Positions 1 through 8,157 of a DNA stretch of 64,000 nt are shown here, piece after piece. Position 1 is the stretch's first letter; each line of letters begins with the position of its first letter. Made by a program: the position numbers and the translations under genes. This DNA is from an uncultured Chitinophagaceae bacterium (GTDB lineage Bacteria > Bacteroidota > Bacteroidia > Chitinophagales > Chitinophagaceae): the NCBI GenBank assembly GCA_937907395.1, contig CALCII010000011.1, positions 682,001 through 746,000 of the forward strand, written 5' to 3'. Under the pieces are notes generated by a model. It ran no database searches. It saw only the letters and a program-made list of their open reading frames with translations, and was not told the DNA's origin.

Positions 1-3000
1 GGCCAGCGGGTAGGCGCCATCGTTACCTATGCGGAAGCTTTATTTGAAAAAGTGGTGCTGCCTAAAAAACTGCAGGGCAATATGCTGCTCATTAAAACCA
101 ACGACACACTGGATGTGGATGGTATTATGGGTTTCCTGGTGGACCTGGGTTTTAAACGGGCGGATTTTGTATATGAACCCGGGCAATTTGCATTGCGTGG
201 TGGCATTCTTGATATCTATTCTTTCGGGAACGAAAAGCCATACCGGATTGAATTGTTTGGAAACGATGTGGACAGTATCCGCATTTTTGATCCGGAAACC
301 CAGCTCAGTGAACGCAGGTTGGCACAGGTAAGCATCATCCCTAACGTAGAAACACAGTTCGAAAGCGGTGAAAAAGTTTCACTGTTTGATTTTCTTCCGG
401 AAAATACAGTGGTGTGGGTGAAAGATTATGATATTGTGAAAGAGCGATTGCTTACAATGGAGGAAGACCTGGAGCATTTTCTCAACCTGCCGGTAACTTC
501 CAAAAATCAATATGAAGAAGAGGACCGTTTAGAGAAGGCAGAAATCACAACAGATGATTTTATTACTGCGGCCGTAGCAGAAGATCAACTGCAGCGCTAT
601 CACATCATTGAATTTGGTTACGAGCCCCATTTATTAAATACGGTAGAGGAGGCCAATCGTTTTGAGCTCAATTATCACACCAAACATCAGCCCGCATTCA
701 ACCGGCAGTTTGAATTGCTGATCAAGGATCTTAAGAGCTGGTCGGCCAAAGGATTTGAACTCTTCATCTTTGCTGAAAATGCAAGACAGCTGGAACGGTT
801 ATACAGCATCTTTACCGATCTCAAAGCAGAGATTCCCTTTACACCCGTAAATATTGCTATTCATGAAGGGTTTATTGAGGAAGAACTCAAGCTGGTTTGT
901 TATACCGATCATGAAATTTTTCAACGGTATCATAAATACAAAGTCAAGCAGGCCTATAATAAAAGCAAAGCGCTTACCATTCGTTCATTGAAAGAACTGC
1001 AACCCGGCGATTATGTAACACATATTGATCATGGCGTTGGTACGTACAGCGGGCTGCAAAAGATTGATGTGAATGGTGTAATGCAGGAGGCGGTTCGATT
1101 GATATATAAAGACGGTGATATTTTATATGTCAACATCAATTCCCTGCATAAAATTTCCAAGTATACAGGTAAGGAAGGAAATGTTCCCAAGATTAACAAG
1201 CTGGGAAGTGATGTGTGGCAGCGGTTGAAAGAAAAAACAAAAACCAAGGTAAAAGAAATAGCCTTCGACCTCATTCAGTTGTATGCGCAACGGAAAGCAC
1301 AGGAAGGATTCCCCCATACACCGGATAGTTATTTGCAAACAGAACTGGAGGCCTCTTTTATTTATGAAGACACGCCCGATCAAAGTAAGGCAACAGCCGA
1401 TGTAAAGAAAGATATGGAGTCCGCTTCTCCTATGGACCGGCTGGTGTGCGGCGATGTGGGCTTTGGCAAAACTGAAATTGCTGTACGTGCCGCTTTCAAA
1501 ACCGTTTGTGATGGGAAGCAGGCGGCTATCATGGTGCCTACCACCATTCTTGCGTTCCAGCATTATAAAACATTCAAAGAGCGGCTAAAAGATTTTCCCG
1601 TAACGGTGGATTATGTAAACCGTTTTAAATCGGCGAAAGAAAAGAAAGAAACCTATAAGCGATTGGAAGAAGGTAAGATTGATATCATTGTTGGTACTCA
1701 TGCGTTATTAGGGAAAGAAGTGAAGTTTAAAGAACTTGGTTTGCTGGTGGTGGATGAGGAACAAAAGTTTGGTGTGGGGCACAAAGAGAAAATCAAAACA
1801 CTCAAAACGAATGTGGATTCACTCACACTAACGGCAACGCCTATCCCCAGAACTCTTCAGTTTTCACTGATGGGAGCAAGGGATCTCAGTATCATCAATA
1901 CACCGCCACCCAACCGGCAGCCTATTCAAACAGAAGTACGTGTGTTTGAAGAAGACTTCATCCGTGATGCCATTTATTTTGAAACAGAAAGAGGAGGGCA
2001 GGTATTCTTCATTCATAACCGTGTAGGCGGACTTGCAGAAATGGCCGCTATTATTCAACGCCTGTGCCCTGATCTCAGTATTGGATTTGCACACGGACAA
2101 ATGGAAGGACATGAGCTGGAGGAAAAAATCATGGACTTCATTGATCATAAGTATGATGTATTGGTTTGTACCAATATTGTGGAGAGCGGAGTGGATATTC
2201 CTAATGTAAACACAATCATCGTTAACAACGCTCACCAGTTTGGCTTAAGTGATCTCCATCAGTTGCGTGGCCGGGTGGGGCGCAGTAATAAAAAAGCATT
2301 CTGCTATTTGCTGGCGCCTCCTATGAGTACGTTGCCTAATGATTCGAGAAGGCGTTTGCAAACACTTGAGCAACACAGTGAATTGGGTAGCGGTTTTCAG
2401 ATTGCCATGCGTGACCTTGATATCCGTGGCGCCGGAAATATGCTGGGAGGAGAACAAAGCGGGTTTATGGCCGAGATCGGATTTGAAATGTATCAGAAAA
2501 TTCTGGATGAAGCCATTCGTGAATTGAAACGCACCAAATTCCGGGAGTTGTTTAAGGAAGAGATTAAGCAACAGGAAGATTATGTGAAAGACTGTATCAT
2601 AGATACCGATCTTGAAATCCTTATTCCAGATGAGTATGTGGAGAGTATTACAGAACGATTGAGTTTGTATACACGATTAGACAATAGCGAAAACGAAGAA
2701 GAGTTGGTGGCTTTTCATGATGAGTTGCAGGATCGTTTTGGGCCTATTCCTTCACAGGTGGAAGATTTGTTTACTACAGTCCGCTGCCGTAAACTGGGAG
2801 TGGAACTGGGCTTTGAAAAGATGACCTTGAAAGAAAAAACATTGCGTTGTTATTTTATCAATAATCCTGATTCACCCTATTTTGAATCAGACCTGTTCCA
2901 GAAGATTATGCAGTTTGTGCAATCCGGGTTAAATAAAGCGAAGCTGAAGCAAACCGGCAAGTTGTTTTTACTGGTGGTGGAAGATGTGCAGGACATGAAT

Positions 3001-3066
3001 GCCTTACATCGATTACTATCAAGAATGAGTACTGCTGTTACAGCAACCGCTACCGCAAATCCTTAA
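1..3066 (+). CDS. mfd: Transcription-repair coupling factor Mfd (5' truncated)
   Basis: ATP-dependent DNA translocase that pushes stalled RNA polymerase off damaged DNA and recruits UvrA. The frame is open from the first base and runs into the family sequence (AEALFEKVVLPKKL), so the N-terminus, roughly 100 residues judging by the usual length of about 1120, lies outside the window. Visible in order: UvrB-like region, the CarD/TRCF RNA polymerase interaction domain (GDYVTHIDHGVGTYSG, from about 1006), Walker A GDVGFGKTE at 1450-1476, DEEQ box at 1753-1764, motif III LTATPIPRTLQ, motif VI QLRGRVGR at 2260-2283, and the C-terminal TRCF domain. No terminator was seen after the stop; a pyrimidine-rich stretch follows. 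Confidence 0.97.
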   Translation, partial: GQRVGAIVTYAEALFEKVVLPKKLQGNMLLIKTNDTLDVDGIMGFLVDLGFKRADFVYEPGQFALRGGILDIYSFGNEKPYRIELFGNDVDSIRIFDPETQLSERRLAQVSIIPNVETQFESGEKVSLFDFLPENTVVWVKDYDIVKERLLTMEEDLEHFLNLPVTSKNQYEEEDRLEKAEITTDDFITAAVAEDQLQRYHIIEFGYEPHLLNTVEEANRFELNYHTKHQPAFNRQFELLIKDLKSWSAKGFELFIFAENARQLERLYSIFTDLKAEIPFTPVNIAIHEGFIEEELKLVCYTDHEIFQRYHKYKVKQAYNKSKALTIRSLKELQPGDYVTHIDHGVGTYSGLQKIDVNGVMQEAVRLIYKDGDILYVNINSLHKISKYTGKEGNVPKINKLGSDVWQRLKEKTKTKVKEIAFDLIQLYAQRKAQEGFPHTPDSYLQTELEASFIYEDTPDQSKATADVKKDMESASPMDRLVCGDVGFGKTEIAVRAAFKTVCDGKQAAIMVPTTILAFQHYKTFKERLKDFPVTVDYVNRFKSAKEKKETYKRLEEGKIDIIVGTHALLGKEVKFKELGLLVVDEEQKFGVGHKEKIKTLKTNVDSLTLTATPIPRTLQFSLMGARDLSIINTPPPNRQPIQTEVRVFEEDFIRDAIYFETERGGQVFFIHNRVGGLAEMAAIIQRLCPDLSIGFAHGQMEGHELEEKIMDFIDHKYDVLVCTNIVESGVDIPNVNTIIVNNAHQFGLSDLHQLRGRVGRSNKKAFCYLLAPPMSTLPNDSRRRLQTLEQHSELGSGFQIAMRDLDIRGAGNMLGGEQSGFMAEIGFEMYQKILDEAIRELKRTKFRELFKEEIKQQEDYVKDCIIDTDLEILIPDEYVESITERLSLYTRLDNSENEEELVAFHDELQDRFGPIPSQVEDLFTTVRCRKLGVELGFEKMTLKEKTLRCYFINNPDSPYFESDLFQKIMQFVQSGLNKAKLKQTGKLFLLVVEDVQDMNALHRLLSRMSTAVTATATANP

Positions 3067-3145
3067 TTCCTCCAATTTCTATCTCCTGACTTCTCTCTTC
3101 TTTCTTCTCCCACCTCTCTTCTAACTTCTTTCTTCCCTCTCTTGC
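3067..3145. repeat. Pyrimidine-rich low-complexity spacer
   Basis: About 80 bases after mfd are almost pure C/T on the plus strand, built from variations on TTCTTTCTTC and CTCTCTTCT. It is non-coding and contains no recognisable hairpin. It may belong to the degenerate low-complexity intergenic repeats seen elsewhere in the window (26453-26530, 38072-38105, 38894-38960). Confidence 0.5.
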
Positions 3146-3186
3146 AAAACCAACATTCCTGTTGTACATTCATGAAAACTCATGTT

Positions 3187-3555
3187 ATGGAAGAAAAAAG
3201 CTTTACACAGTCTGCCGAGGTTAAGTACAACCAGGTGAGCAGCGATGAACGTACCATGGCTATTTTATGTCATGTGTTATCCATCTTCTTTTGGATTTTT
3301 CCTCCTTTGATTATTTATCTTACCAAGAAGGATGAATCACCTTATGTGGCTGAGCATGCAAAGGAAGCGCTCAATTTTCAGATCAGTATCACCATCTTTT
3401 ATTTTGTAGCCGGTATACTGGTTTTGTTGCTGATTGGATTTCTGTTGTTGATAGCCATTTACTTTCTCAACATTATACTTTGCATCATTGCTACGATTAA
3501 AGCCAGTGATAATGTTTTATACCGCTATCCCTTTAGCATCCGTCTTGTTAAATAA
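3187..3555 (+). CDS. DUF4870 family small membrane protein
   Basis: A protein of about 122 residues with a hydrophilic N-terminus, the family-type entry motif ERTMAILCHVLSIFF, then about three hydrophobic helices separated by a conserved charged patch (KKDESPYVAEHAKEALNFQ). This pattern is characteristic of DUF4870 (formerly Tic20-like) proteins, inner-membrane proteins of unknown role. The ATG at 3187 was chosen because an A-rich stretch precedes it; an in-frame ATG at 3172 would add five residues. A hairpin with a T-run lies downstream, so this looks like a single-gene unit. Confidence 0.8.
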   Translation: MEEKSFTQSAEVKYNQVSSDERTMAILCHVLSIFFWIFPPLIIYLTKKDESPYVAEHAKEALNFQISITIFYFVAGILVLLLIGFLLLIAIYFLNIILCIIATIKASDNVLYRYPFSIRLVK

Positions 3556-3580
3556 ACCGGAAAGCTGTTAAGGGAATGAT

Positions 3581-3615
3581 AAAGAGCATCTGCATGGGTG
3601 CTCTTTCTTATTTTT
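3581..3615 (+). terminator. Intrinsic terminator after the DUF4870 gene
   Basis: Perfect 8-bp stem (AAAGAGCA / TGCTCTTT) with a 10-base loop, followed by a T-rich tract, 25 bases after the stop codon. Confidence 0.65.
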
Positions 3616-3675
3616 GGCATCTGTATTGAACTGTTTCAGATGTAACTAAATTCCGTACAATTAAAAACAAGGCTT

Positions 3676-4332
3676 ATGAAGAAATATATACTCTTCCTCC
3701 TCTTATCGGTAGTTTTATTTTCCTGCGCAAGAAGGCGCACCATGGAACGGGTTCAATCGTATAATATCCGCACTATTGCCATTCTGCCGATTGATCTGAC
3801 CGTAGCGGGAACAAAACCCACCAAAATCACCCCGGAACAATACCAGGAACGCATTGAGCGTAACCGTAAGTTCATGTACAATGCCTTGTATATTGACCTG
3901 GTTCAGTTTGCCGATGTGCGCTTACGGAAGTACAGCCAGGTGGAATTTCAGTCGAAAGACAGAACCCGTGAGATACTGAATCAAAAAGGAATCACCGATT
4001 CTGCTGCACAGCAAATGGACACAGGTGATCTGGCTACCATTCTGGGTGTGGATGCCATTCTCAAAACAAGTATTACACAAAACCGTATCATGAGTGATGA
4101 AGCTGCTCTTGGTGTGGATGTGGTGGGCGGAGTAATGCGCAGTGCAGGCGTCAATCTGCCATTGCCAACTTATGCAGTCCGAACCAGTGACATTTATGTG
4201 AGTTGTGCGTTGCTAAAAAGCGGGTATGCAGTGTGGAGTACACGGTTCAATAACTCAACCGATTGGAATTACCCGGTGGAACTGGCAATGCAGAATGTAA
4301 CAAGGGGAATCGCCCGGAGGTTTCCGCTGTAA
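3676..4332 (+). CDS. Putative lipoprotein, GNA1162/DUF799-like
   Basis: A 218-residue protein with a lipoprotein signal (MKKYILFLLLSVVLFSC, lipobox LFSC, Cys17), so probably membrane-anchored in the cell envelope. The mature part starts with a strand-rich segment (IRTIAILPIDLTVAG), then a helical region and a glycine-rich segment (LGVDVVGGVMRSAGV). The 'AILP' start and the later DLATILGVDAILKTSI segment resemble GNA1162/DUF799 and CsgG-like envelope lipoproteins, but the family assignment is tentative. It is transcribed alone and ends at a strong bidirectional terminator shared with the convergent small gene. Confidence 0.65.
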   Translation: MKKYILFLLLSVVLFSCARRRTMERVQSYNIRTIAILPIDLTVAGTKPTKITPEQYQERIERNRKFMYNALYIDLVQFADVRLRKYSQVEFQSKDRTREILNQKGITDSAAQQMDTGDLATILGVDAILKTSITQNRIMSDEAALGVDVVGGVMRSAGVNLPLPTYAVRTSDIYVSCALLKSGYAVWSTRFNNSTDWNYPVELAMQNVTRGIARRFPL

Positions 4333-4361
4333 CCGGGACAACTGATTGGGTAGCTATAAAC

Positions 4362-4394
4362 AAAAAGTCCTTCGGTAATTTCCGAAGGACTTTT
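4362..4394. terminator. Bidirectional intrinsic terminator
   Basis: A 13-bp perfect stem (AAAAGTCCTTCGG at 4363-4375 and its complement at 4382-4394) has A-runs on the left and T-runs on the right. It serves both the lipoprotein gene (plus) and the small gene (minus). Confidence 0.85.
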
Positions 4395-4412
4395 CATTTA
4401 TAAGATAGTTGA

Positions 4413-4610
4413 TTAATCCCAACCTTTCTTAGCGTTACCGGATTCAATGGCAGCCAACGCTTTTGCTTCACTTAATAAGGAAGTGAGTTTGTTTCCTTTA
4501 CCATCGTGTCCTTGTGCCATATAACCGCCTTTAGCTGTTTTCTTAACTACGGCATCCAACATAGGTACATTTTTTTCTTTTGTCTTTACATTATACGCTG
4601 TGATCTGCAT
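4413..4610 (-). CDS. Conserved small protein (65 aa), unknown function
   Basis: Short basic protein with no signal peptide or membrane segment, beginning MQITAYNVKTKEKNVPM and rich in Lys, Ala and Gly (VVKKTAKGGYMAQG). I believe similar small proteins occur in other Bacteroidota, but I can name no domain. Support for coding: a clean ATG, codon use like that of its neighbours, a well-placed convergent terminator and its own intergenic space. The C-terminal LLSEAKALAAIESG segment is probably helical. It is separated from gyrB, on the same strand, by that gene's terminator. Confidence 0.65.
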   Translation of the reverse strand: MQITAYNVKTKEKNVPMLDAVVKKTAKGGYMAQGHDGKGNKLTSLLSEAKALAAIESGNAKKGWD

Positions 4611-4728
4611 AACTTAAATTTTGAATGAGTGATAAAATTGGTTTTTCAAAGCCGGGTCAAAATTAGCCTTTTTCGGGGGGAATGGTGGCAAATGCTTTTC
4701 CACAGGGTTAAAATGTTGATAATCAATA

Positions 4729-4756
4729 AAAAAAGCGGTCAATTGACCGCTTTTTT
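4729..4756 (-). terminator. Terminator of gyrB
   Basis: A perfect palindrome (AAAAAAGCGGTC-AATT-GACCGCTTTTTT), which on the minus strand is a 12-bp stem with a T-run. It lies 73 bases past the gyrB stop. Confidence 0.75.
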
Positions 4757-4829
4757 ATGATATTACAAATTGATTTTTAAGCTTTTTCCCATCAGCTAAT
4801 AGCTATCCGCTAGCAGCTAACTATCCCAT

Positions 4830-6806
4830 TTACACATCAATCTTGGCATATTTGGCATGGGTTTCTATGAATTCACGGCGGGGAGCCACTTCATCTCCCA
4901 TCAGCATACTAAACACACTGTCGGCCTCGGCTGCACTTTCAATGGTTACTTGCTTCAGGGATCTTGTAGCCGGGTTCATGGTTGTATCCCATAGCTGATC
5001 GGCATTCATTTCACCCAAACCTTTGTATCGTTGTACGCCAACACTGTCTTCTTTTCCTCCGCCAAATTGAATTGCCAATGCTTTCCGTTGTTCTTCACTC
5101 CATGCATAAGCCTGGTCTTTTCCTTTTTTAACGAGGTAAAGAGGTGGTTGAGCGATGTAGAGATAACCTTGTTCCACCAATTCCTTCATGTAACGGAAGA
5201 AGAAGGTGAGGATCAGGGTTGCAATGTGGCTACCATCCACATCGGCATCGGTCATAATGATTACTTTATGATAACGGAGTTTGCTCAGGTCCAATGCTTT
5301 GGGATCTTCAGGCGTACCAATTTTCACACCCAGAGCGGTGAACATATTGCGGATCTCTTCATTATCATAAATCTTATGTTCCATTGCTTTTTCCACGTTG
5401 AGGATTTTACCTCTCAAGGGAAGAATCGCCTGGAAGCTGCGGTCACGGCCTTGCTTGGCAGTACCACCTGCTGAGTCACCCTCAACCAGGTATAGTTCGC
5501 AACGTTCCGGATCACGGTCAGAGCAATCGGCCAGTTTGCCCGGTAAACCACCGCCGCTCAACACGGTTTTACGTTGTACCAGTTCACGGGCTTTGCGTGC
5601 AGCTGCACGTGCCTGGGCGGCAAGAATGATTTTTGAAACAATATTCTTGGCTTCCTTCGGATTTTCTTCAAGGAATGCTTCCAATGTGCGGCTTACCGTA
5701 CTTTCCACAATACCACTTACTTCACTGTTGCCCAGTTTGGTTTTGGTTTGACCCTCAAACTGCGGCTCAGGAACTTTCACGGATACAATGGCGCTCAATC
5801 CTTCACGGAAATCATCGCCTTCCACATCCACTTTTGCTTTTTCAAACAAACCTTCTTTCTTCCCATAAGAAGTAAACACACGGGTAATAGCACGGCGGAA
5901 ACCGGTTACATGCGTACCACCTTCTATGGTGTTGATATTGTTGACGTATGAAAAAATATGTTCGTGGAATGAATCATTGTAAATCATCGCAACTTCCACA
6001 GCTACATTGGAGTCTTCATCTCTTCCTTCCATGTAAACAACATTGGGGAGAAGCGGATTGCGTTTCCCATTGCGGTCAATCAGCTCAACAAACTCCACAA
6101 TACCACCTTCGCTGAAGAAGGTTTTGGTATAGGTGGCGCCGTTTTCTTCAATTTCACGTAAATCGTTTAAAGTGATGCTGATGCCTTTGTTGAGGAAAGC
6201 CAGTTCACGTAAACGGCTTTCGAGAATTTCTTTTTTGTAAAGGGTGGTGGTGAAGATGCTGCCATCGGGCCAGAAATGAACTTTTGTTCCGGTTGCATCG
6301 CTGGAACCGATTTCACGAACAGGATACTGTGGGATACCAATTTTGTATTCCTGTTCAAATATTTTTCCATCACGCTGAACGGTTACCTGCAATTTGGACG
6401 AAAGTGCATTTACGCAGCTTACCCCCACGCCATGCAAACCTCCGGAAACTTTATATGATCCTTTATCAAATTTACCACCAGCATGCAATACAGTCATTAC
6501 CACCTCCAGTGCACTACGTTTTTCTTTCGTGTGCATAGCAGTGGGAATACCACGGCCATCGTCCTGAACACTGATGGAATTGTCTTCGTGAATGTTTACG
6601 GTGATGTTTTTACAATAGCCGGCCAATGCCTCATCTATTGAGTTATCTACTACTTCATAAACCAGGTGGTGTAACCCTTTTTCGCTGATGTCGCCAATAT
6701 ACATGGCAGGGCGCTTACGCACCGCTTCCAAACCTTCCAATACCTGTATACTATCGGCACCATAACCACCGGCTGGTGCTTGTGTCTCTTGCAATTCTGT
6801 ACTCAT
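4830..6806 (-). CDS. gyrB: DNA gyrase subunit B
   Basis: ATPase subunit of DNA gyrase, which introduces negative supercoils with GyrA. The 658 residues show the full GHKL/transducer/TOPRIM layout: EVVDNSIDEA (51-60), DGRGIP (83-88), GLHGVGVSCVNALS, then TOPRIM with EGDSAGG (Glu442), MTDADVDGSH (Asp520/522/524) and QRYKGLGEMN near the C-terminus. The length and EGDSAGGTAKQGRDR favour GyrB over ParE. The start is the ATG preceding STELQETQ. A TAnnTTTG-type element about 47 bases upstream is a plausible promoter. Confidence 0.97.
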   Translation of the reverse strand: MSTELQETQAPAGGYGADSIQVLEGLEAVRKRPAMYIGDISEKGLHHLVYEVVDNSIDEALAGYCKNITVNIHEDNSISVQDDGRGIPTAMHTKEKRSALEVVMTVLHAGGKFDKGSYKVSGGLHGVGVSCVNALSSKLQVTVQRDGKIFEQEYKIGIPQYPVREIGSSDATGTKVHFWPDGSIFTTTLYKKEILESRLRELAFLNKGISITLNDLREIEENGATYTKTFFSEGGIVEFVELIDRNGKRNPLLPNVVYMEGRDEDSNVAVEVAMIYNDSFHEHIFSYVNNINTIEGGTHVTGFRRAITRVFTSYGKKEGLFEKAKVDVEGDDFREGLSAIVSVKVPEPQFEGQTKTKLGNSEVSGIVESTVSRTLEAFLEENPKEAKNIVSKIILAAQARAAARKARELVQRKTVLSGGGLPGKLADCSDRDPERCELYLVEGDSAGGTAKQGRDRSFQAILPLRGKILNVEKAMEHKIYDNEEIRNMFTALGVKIGTPEDPKALDLSKLRYHKVIIMTDADVDGSHIATLILTFFFRYMKELVEQGYLYIAQPPLYLVKKGKDQAYAWSEEQRKALAIQFGGGKEDSVGVQRYKGLGEMNADQLWDTTMNPATRSLKQVTIESAAEADSVFSMLMGDEVAPRREFIETHAKYAKIDV

Positions 6807-6853
6807 AAAATGCGTCTCAAAAACCTGTTTTAGTGGTCAAAAATGAATGCCGA

Positions 6854-6861
6854 CAAAAGTA
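6854..6861 (-). promoter_or_regulatory. Candidate -7 promoter element for gyrB
   Basis: Minus strand reads TACTTTTG, an exact match to the Bacteroidota -7 consensus TAnnTTTG. No good -33 TTG was found at the usual spacing, so this is tentative. Confidence 0.35.
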
Positions 6862-7105
6862 AGGAAAAGGGGGCGGTCTGCCTGCTTTTAAACGGTGTTT
6901 TTCAGGCAAGAAATCCACATTTTTTCAAGCAGAAAAACAGGGCTTTCCAACACCTTGCCTTTTCGTTTTTTTTAGCTTGGATTCATGCCGGTTAACTAAG
7001 AAAATTAAACAGAATAAGATTCTTTCAGGATCTGCGGGTGCAGTATCAGGAGCTGAAATGACCAAACTCAAACAAAGTGCTGTGGAAAATTGATGTTGTA
7101 ACGCT

Positions 7106-7113
7106 TAATTTTG
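7106..7113 (+). promoter_or_regulatory. Candidate -7 promoter element for the AraC gene
   Basis: TAATTTTG matches TAnnTTTG exactly. If used, transcription would start near 7120, which argues for a start codon at 7120 or 7129 rather than the upstream TTG at 7111, which overlaps the element. Confidence 0.35.
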
Positions 7114-7119
7114 CCGGGC

Positions 7120-8064
7120 ATGCAGGAAATGAACGATATTTTGTCCATAGCGGTTCGCCAGCCCGTAATGATAGGCGACCTGGAACTGCTGCACCAGCAG
7201 GAGAAACAAATCCCCGGTTCGGTGCAGTACAGCATCCACCGTTACCGCATGCCCAGCCGGTTTACTGTGGAGGATGTGGGAATGCTGGCCTACCAGTATC
7301 ATCCCCGCCAGTCGAAAGAACGGACTATTGAGCTGCGTTTTTGCATCAGCGGTAACCGTTATTGCAATGCGGCAGAATGCAGCGGCAGCTTTTGCAGCCA
7401 TCAATCGGCAGAGTGCAGCAACCGATTGCCTTCCCTGGATGTGATCATTTTTCGCTATCCATCGGCCTATCTTTCTCAGTTTGTAAAAGGAAAAACAGTT
7501 CGTACAAAAAGTGATGAATTACTTTCTTTCCGAAATAAAACATCGTTCAGCACCACTGTTCAGCTGTGCAACAGAACCCGTTCTGTACTGGAAAACCTGT
7601 TGCAGCATAATTACAGCGATGCGTTGGAAAATATTTATGTAAACAGCCAGTTGCAGGCTTTATTATTGTACGGATTGGAGTGCCTGGTGGAAGAAAAAGC
7701 CGAAGAAAGCTTTACCTGTAAGTTTCTTGCTAATGAAGCCGATCGGGAGAAATTCATCCAGGCAAAAGAAATTTTGTTGCAACGGATAGGAGAGCCTATC
7801 ACCATTAAAGAACTAAGTCGAAAAGTAGGAACCAACGAGTGCTATCTCAAAAAAGGGTTCAAAGAATTATTCGGTACAACCATATTTGATTTTTACCAGG
7901 GCCAGCGTATGGATCATGCCAAATACCTGCTTTATGAAAAAGGATTAAGCGTAACCGATGTTAGCGCTATGCTCGGGTATTCCTCTATTTCTCACTTCTC
8001 CACAGCTTTTAAAAAGCACACGGGGTTAAAGCCTTGTGAACTGCTGTTTAGCAAGCCTCTTTAA
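7120..8064 (+). CDS. AraC-family transcriptional regulator (PchR-like)
   Basis: DNA-binding regulator, probably of the adjacent iron-uptake genes. The C-terminal ~100 residues form a two-HTH AraC domain (ITIKELSRKVGTNECYLKKG ... LSVTDVSAMLGYSSISHFST). The LKKGFKELFGTTIFDF core resembles PchR-type regulators of siderophore receptors. The N-terminal sensor part holds five cysteines in under 30 residues (starting FCISGNRYCNAAEC), possibly a metal or Fe-S site; that is inference. Starts possible at 7120 or 7129; 7120 is used. It reads toward, and is 93 bases from, the siderophore receptor gene. Confidence 0.88.
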   Translation: MQEMNDILSIAVRQPVMIGDLELLHQQEKQIPGSVQYSIHRYRMPSRFTVEDVGMLAYQYHPRQSKERTIELRFCISGNRYCNAAECSGSFCSHQSAECSNRLPSLDVIIFRYPSAYLSQFVKGKTVRTKSDELLSFRNKTSFSTTVQLCNRTRSVLENLLQHNYSDALENIYVNSQLQALLLYGLECLVEEKAEESFTCKFLANEADREKFIQAKEILLQRIGEPITIKELSRKVGTNECYLKKGFKELFGTTIFDFYQGQRMDHAKYLLYEKGLSVTDVSAMLGYSSISHFSTAFKKHTGLKPCELLFSKPL

Positions 8065-8127
8065 GTAAGCTTTCCGTTTTGCGTAAACCGTTTTCCTGAT
8101 TTTGAAAATGTTCCGGTTAGAGATGAA

Positions 8128-8137
8128 GCAAATTTGC
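8128..8137. promoter_or_regulatory. 10-bp palindrome upstream of the siderophore receptor
   Basis: GCAAATTTGC is a perfect palindrome 20 bases before the receptor start codon. It is the only obvious symmetric element in the 93-base gap after the AraC gene and is a candidate operator; the cognate protein is unknown. Confidence 0.3.
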
Positions 8138-8157
8138 GTTCTGAAAAAATGTGAATT

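Larger units (their letters stand above)
6807..7119. other. Divergent intergenic region gyrB / AraC regulator
   Basis: 313 bases without a gene, carrying the upstream signals of two divergent genes. Candidate minus-strand -7 element for gyrB at 6854-6861 and a plus-strand one at 7106-7113. The middle has an 8-T run near 6967-6974 and no convincing hairpin or small gene. Confidence 0.5.

Noticed and set aside
4696..4704. TTTTCCACA word downstream of gyrB as part of a replication origin
   Set aside because: A single DnaA-box-like word with no cluster, no dnaA/dnaN and no AT-rich unwinding element is not enough to suggest an origin.
5031..5751. Open frames on the plus strand inside gyrB
   Set aside because: They overlap a highly conserved essential gene on the other strand and show no recognisable protein features.
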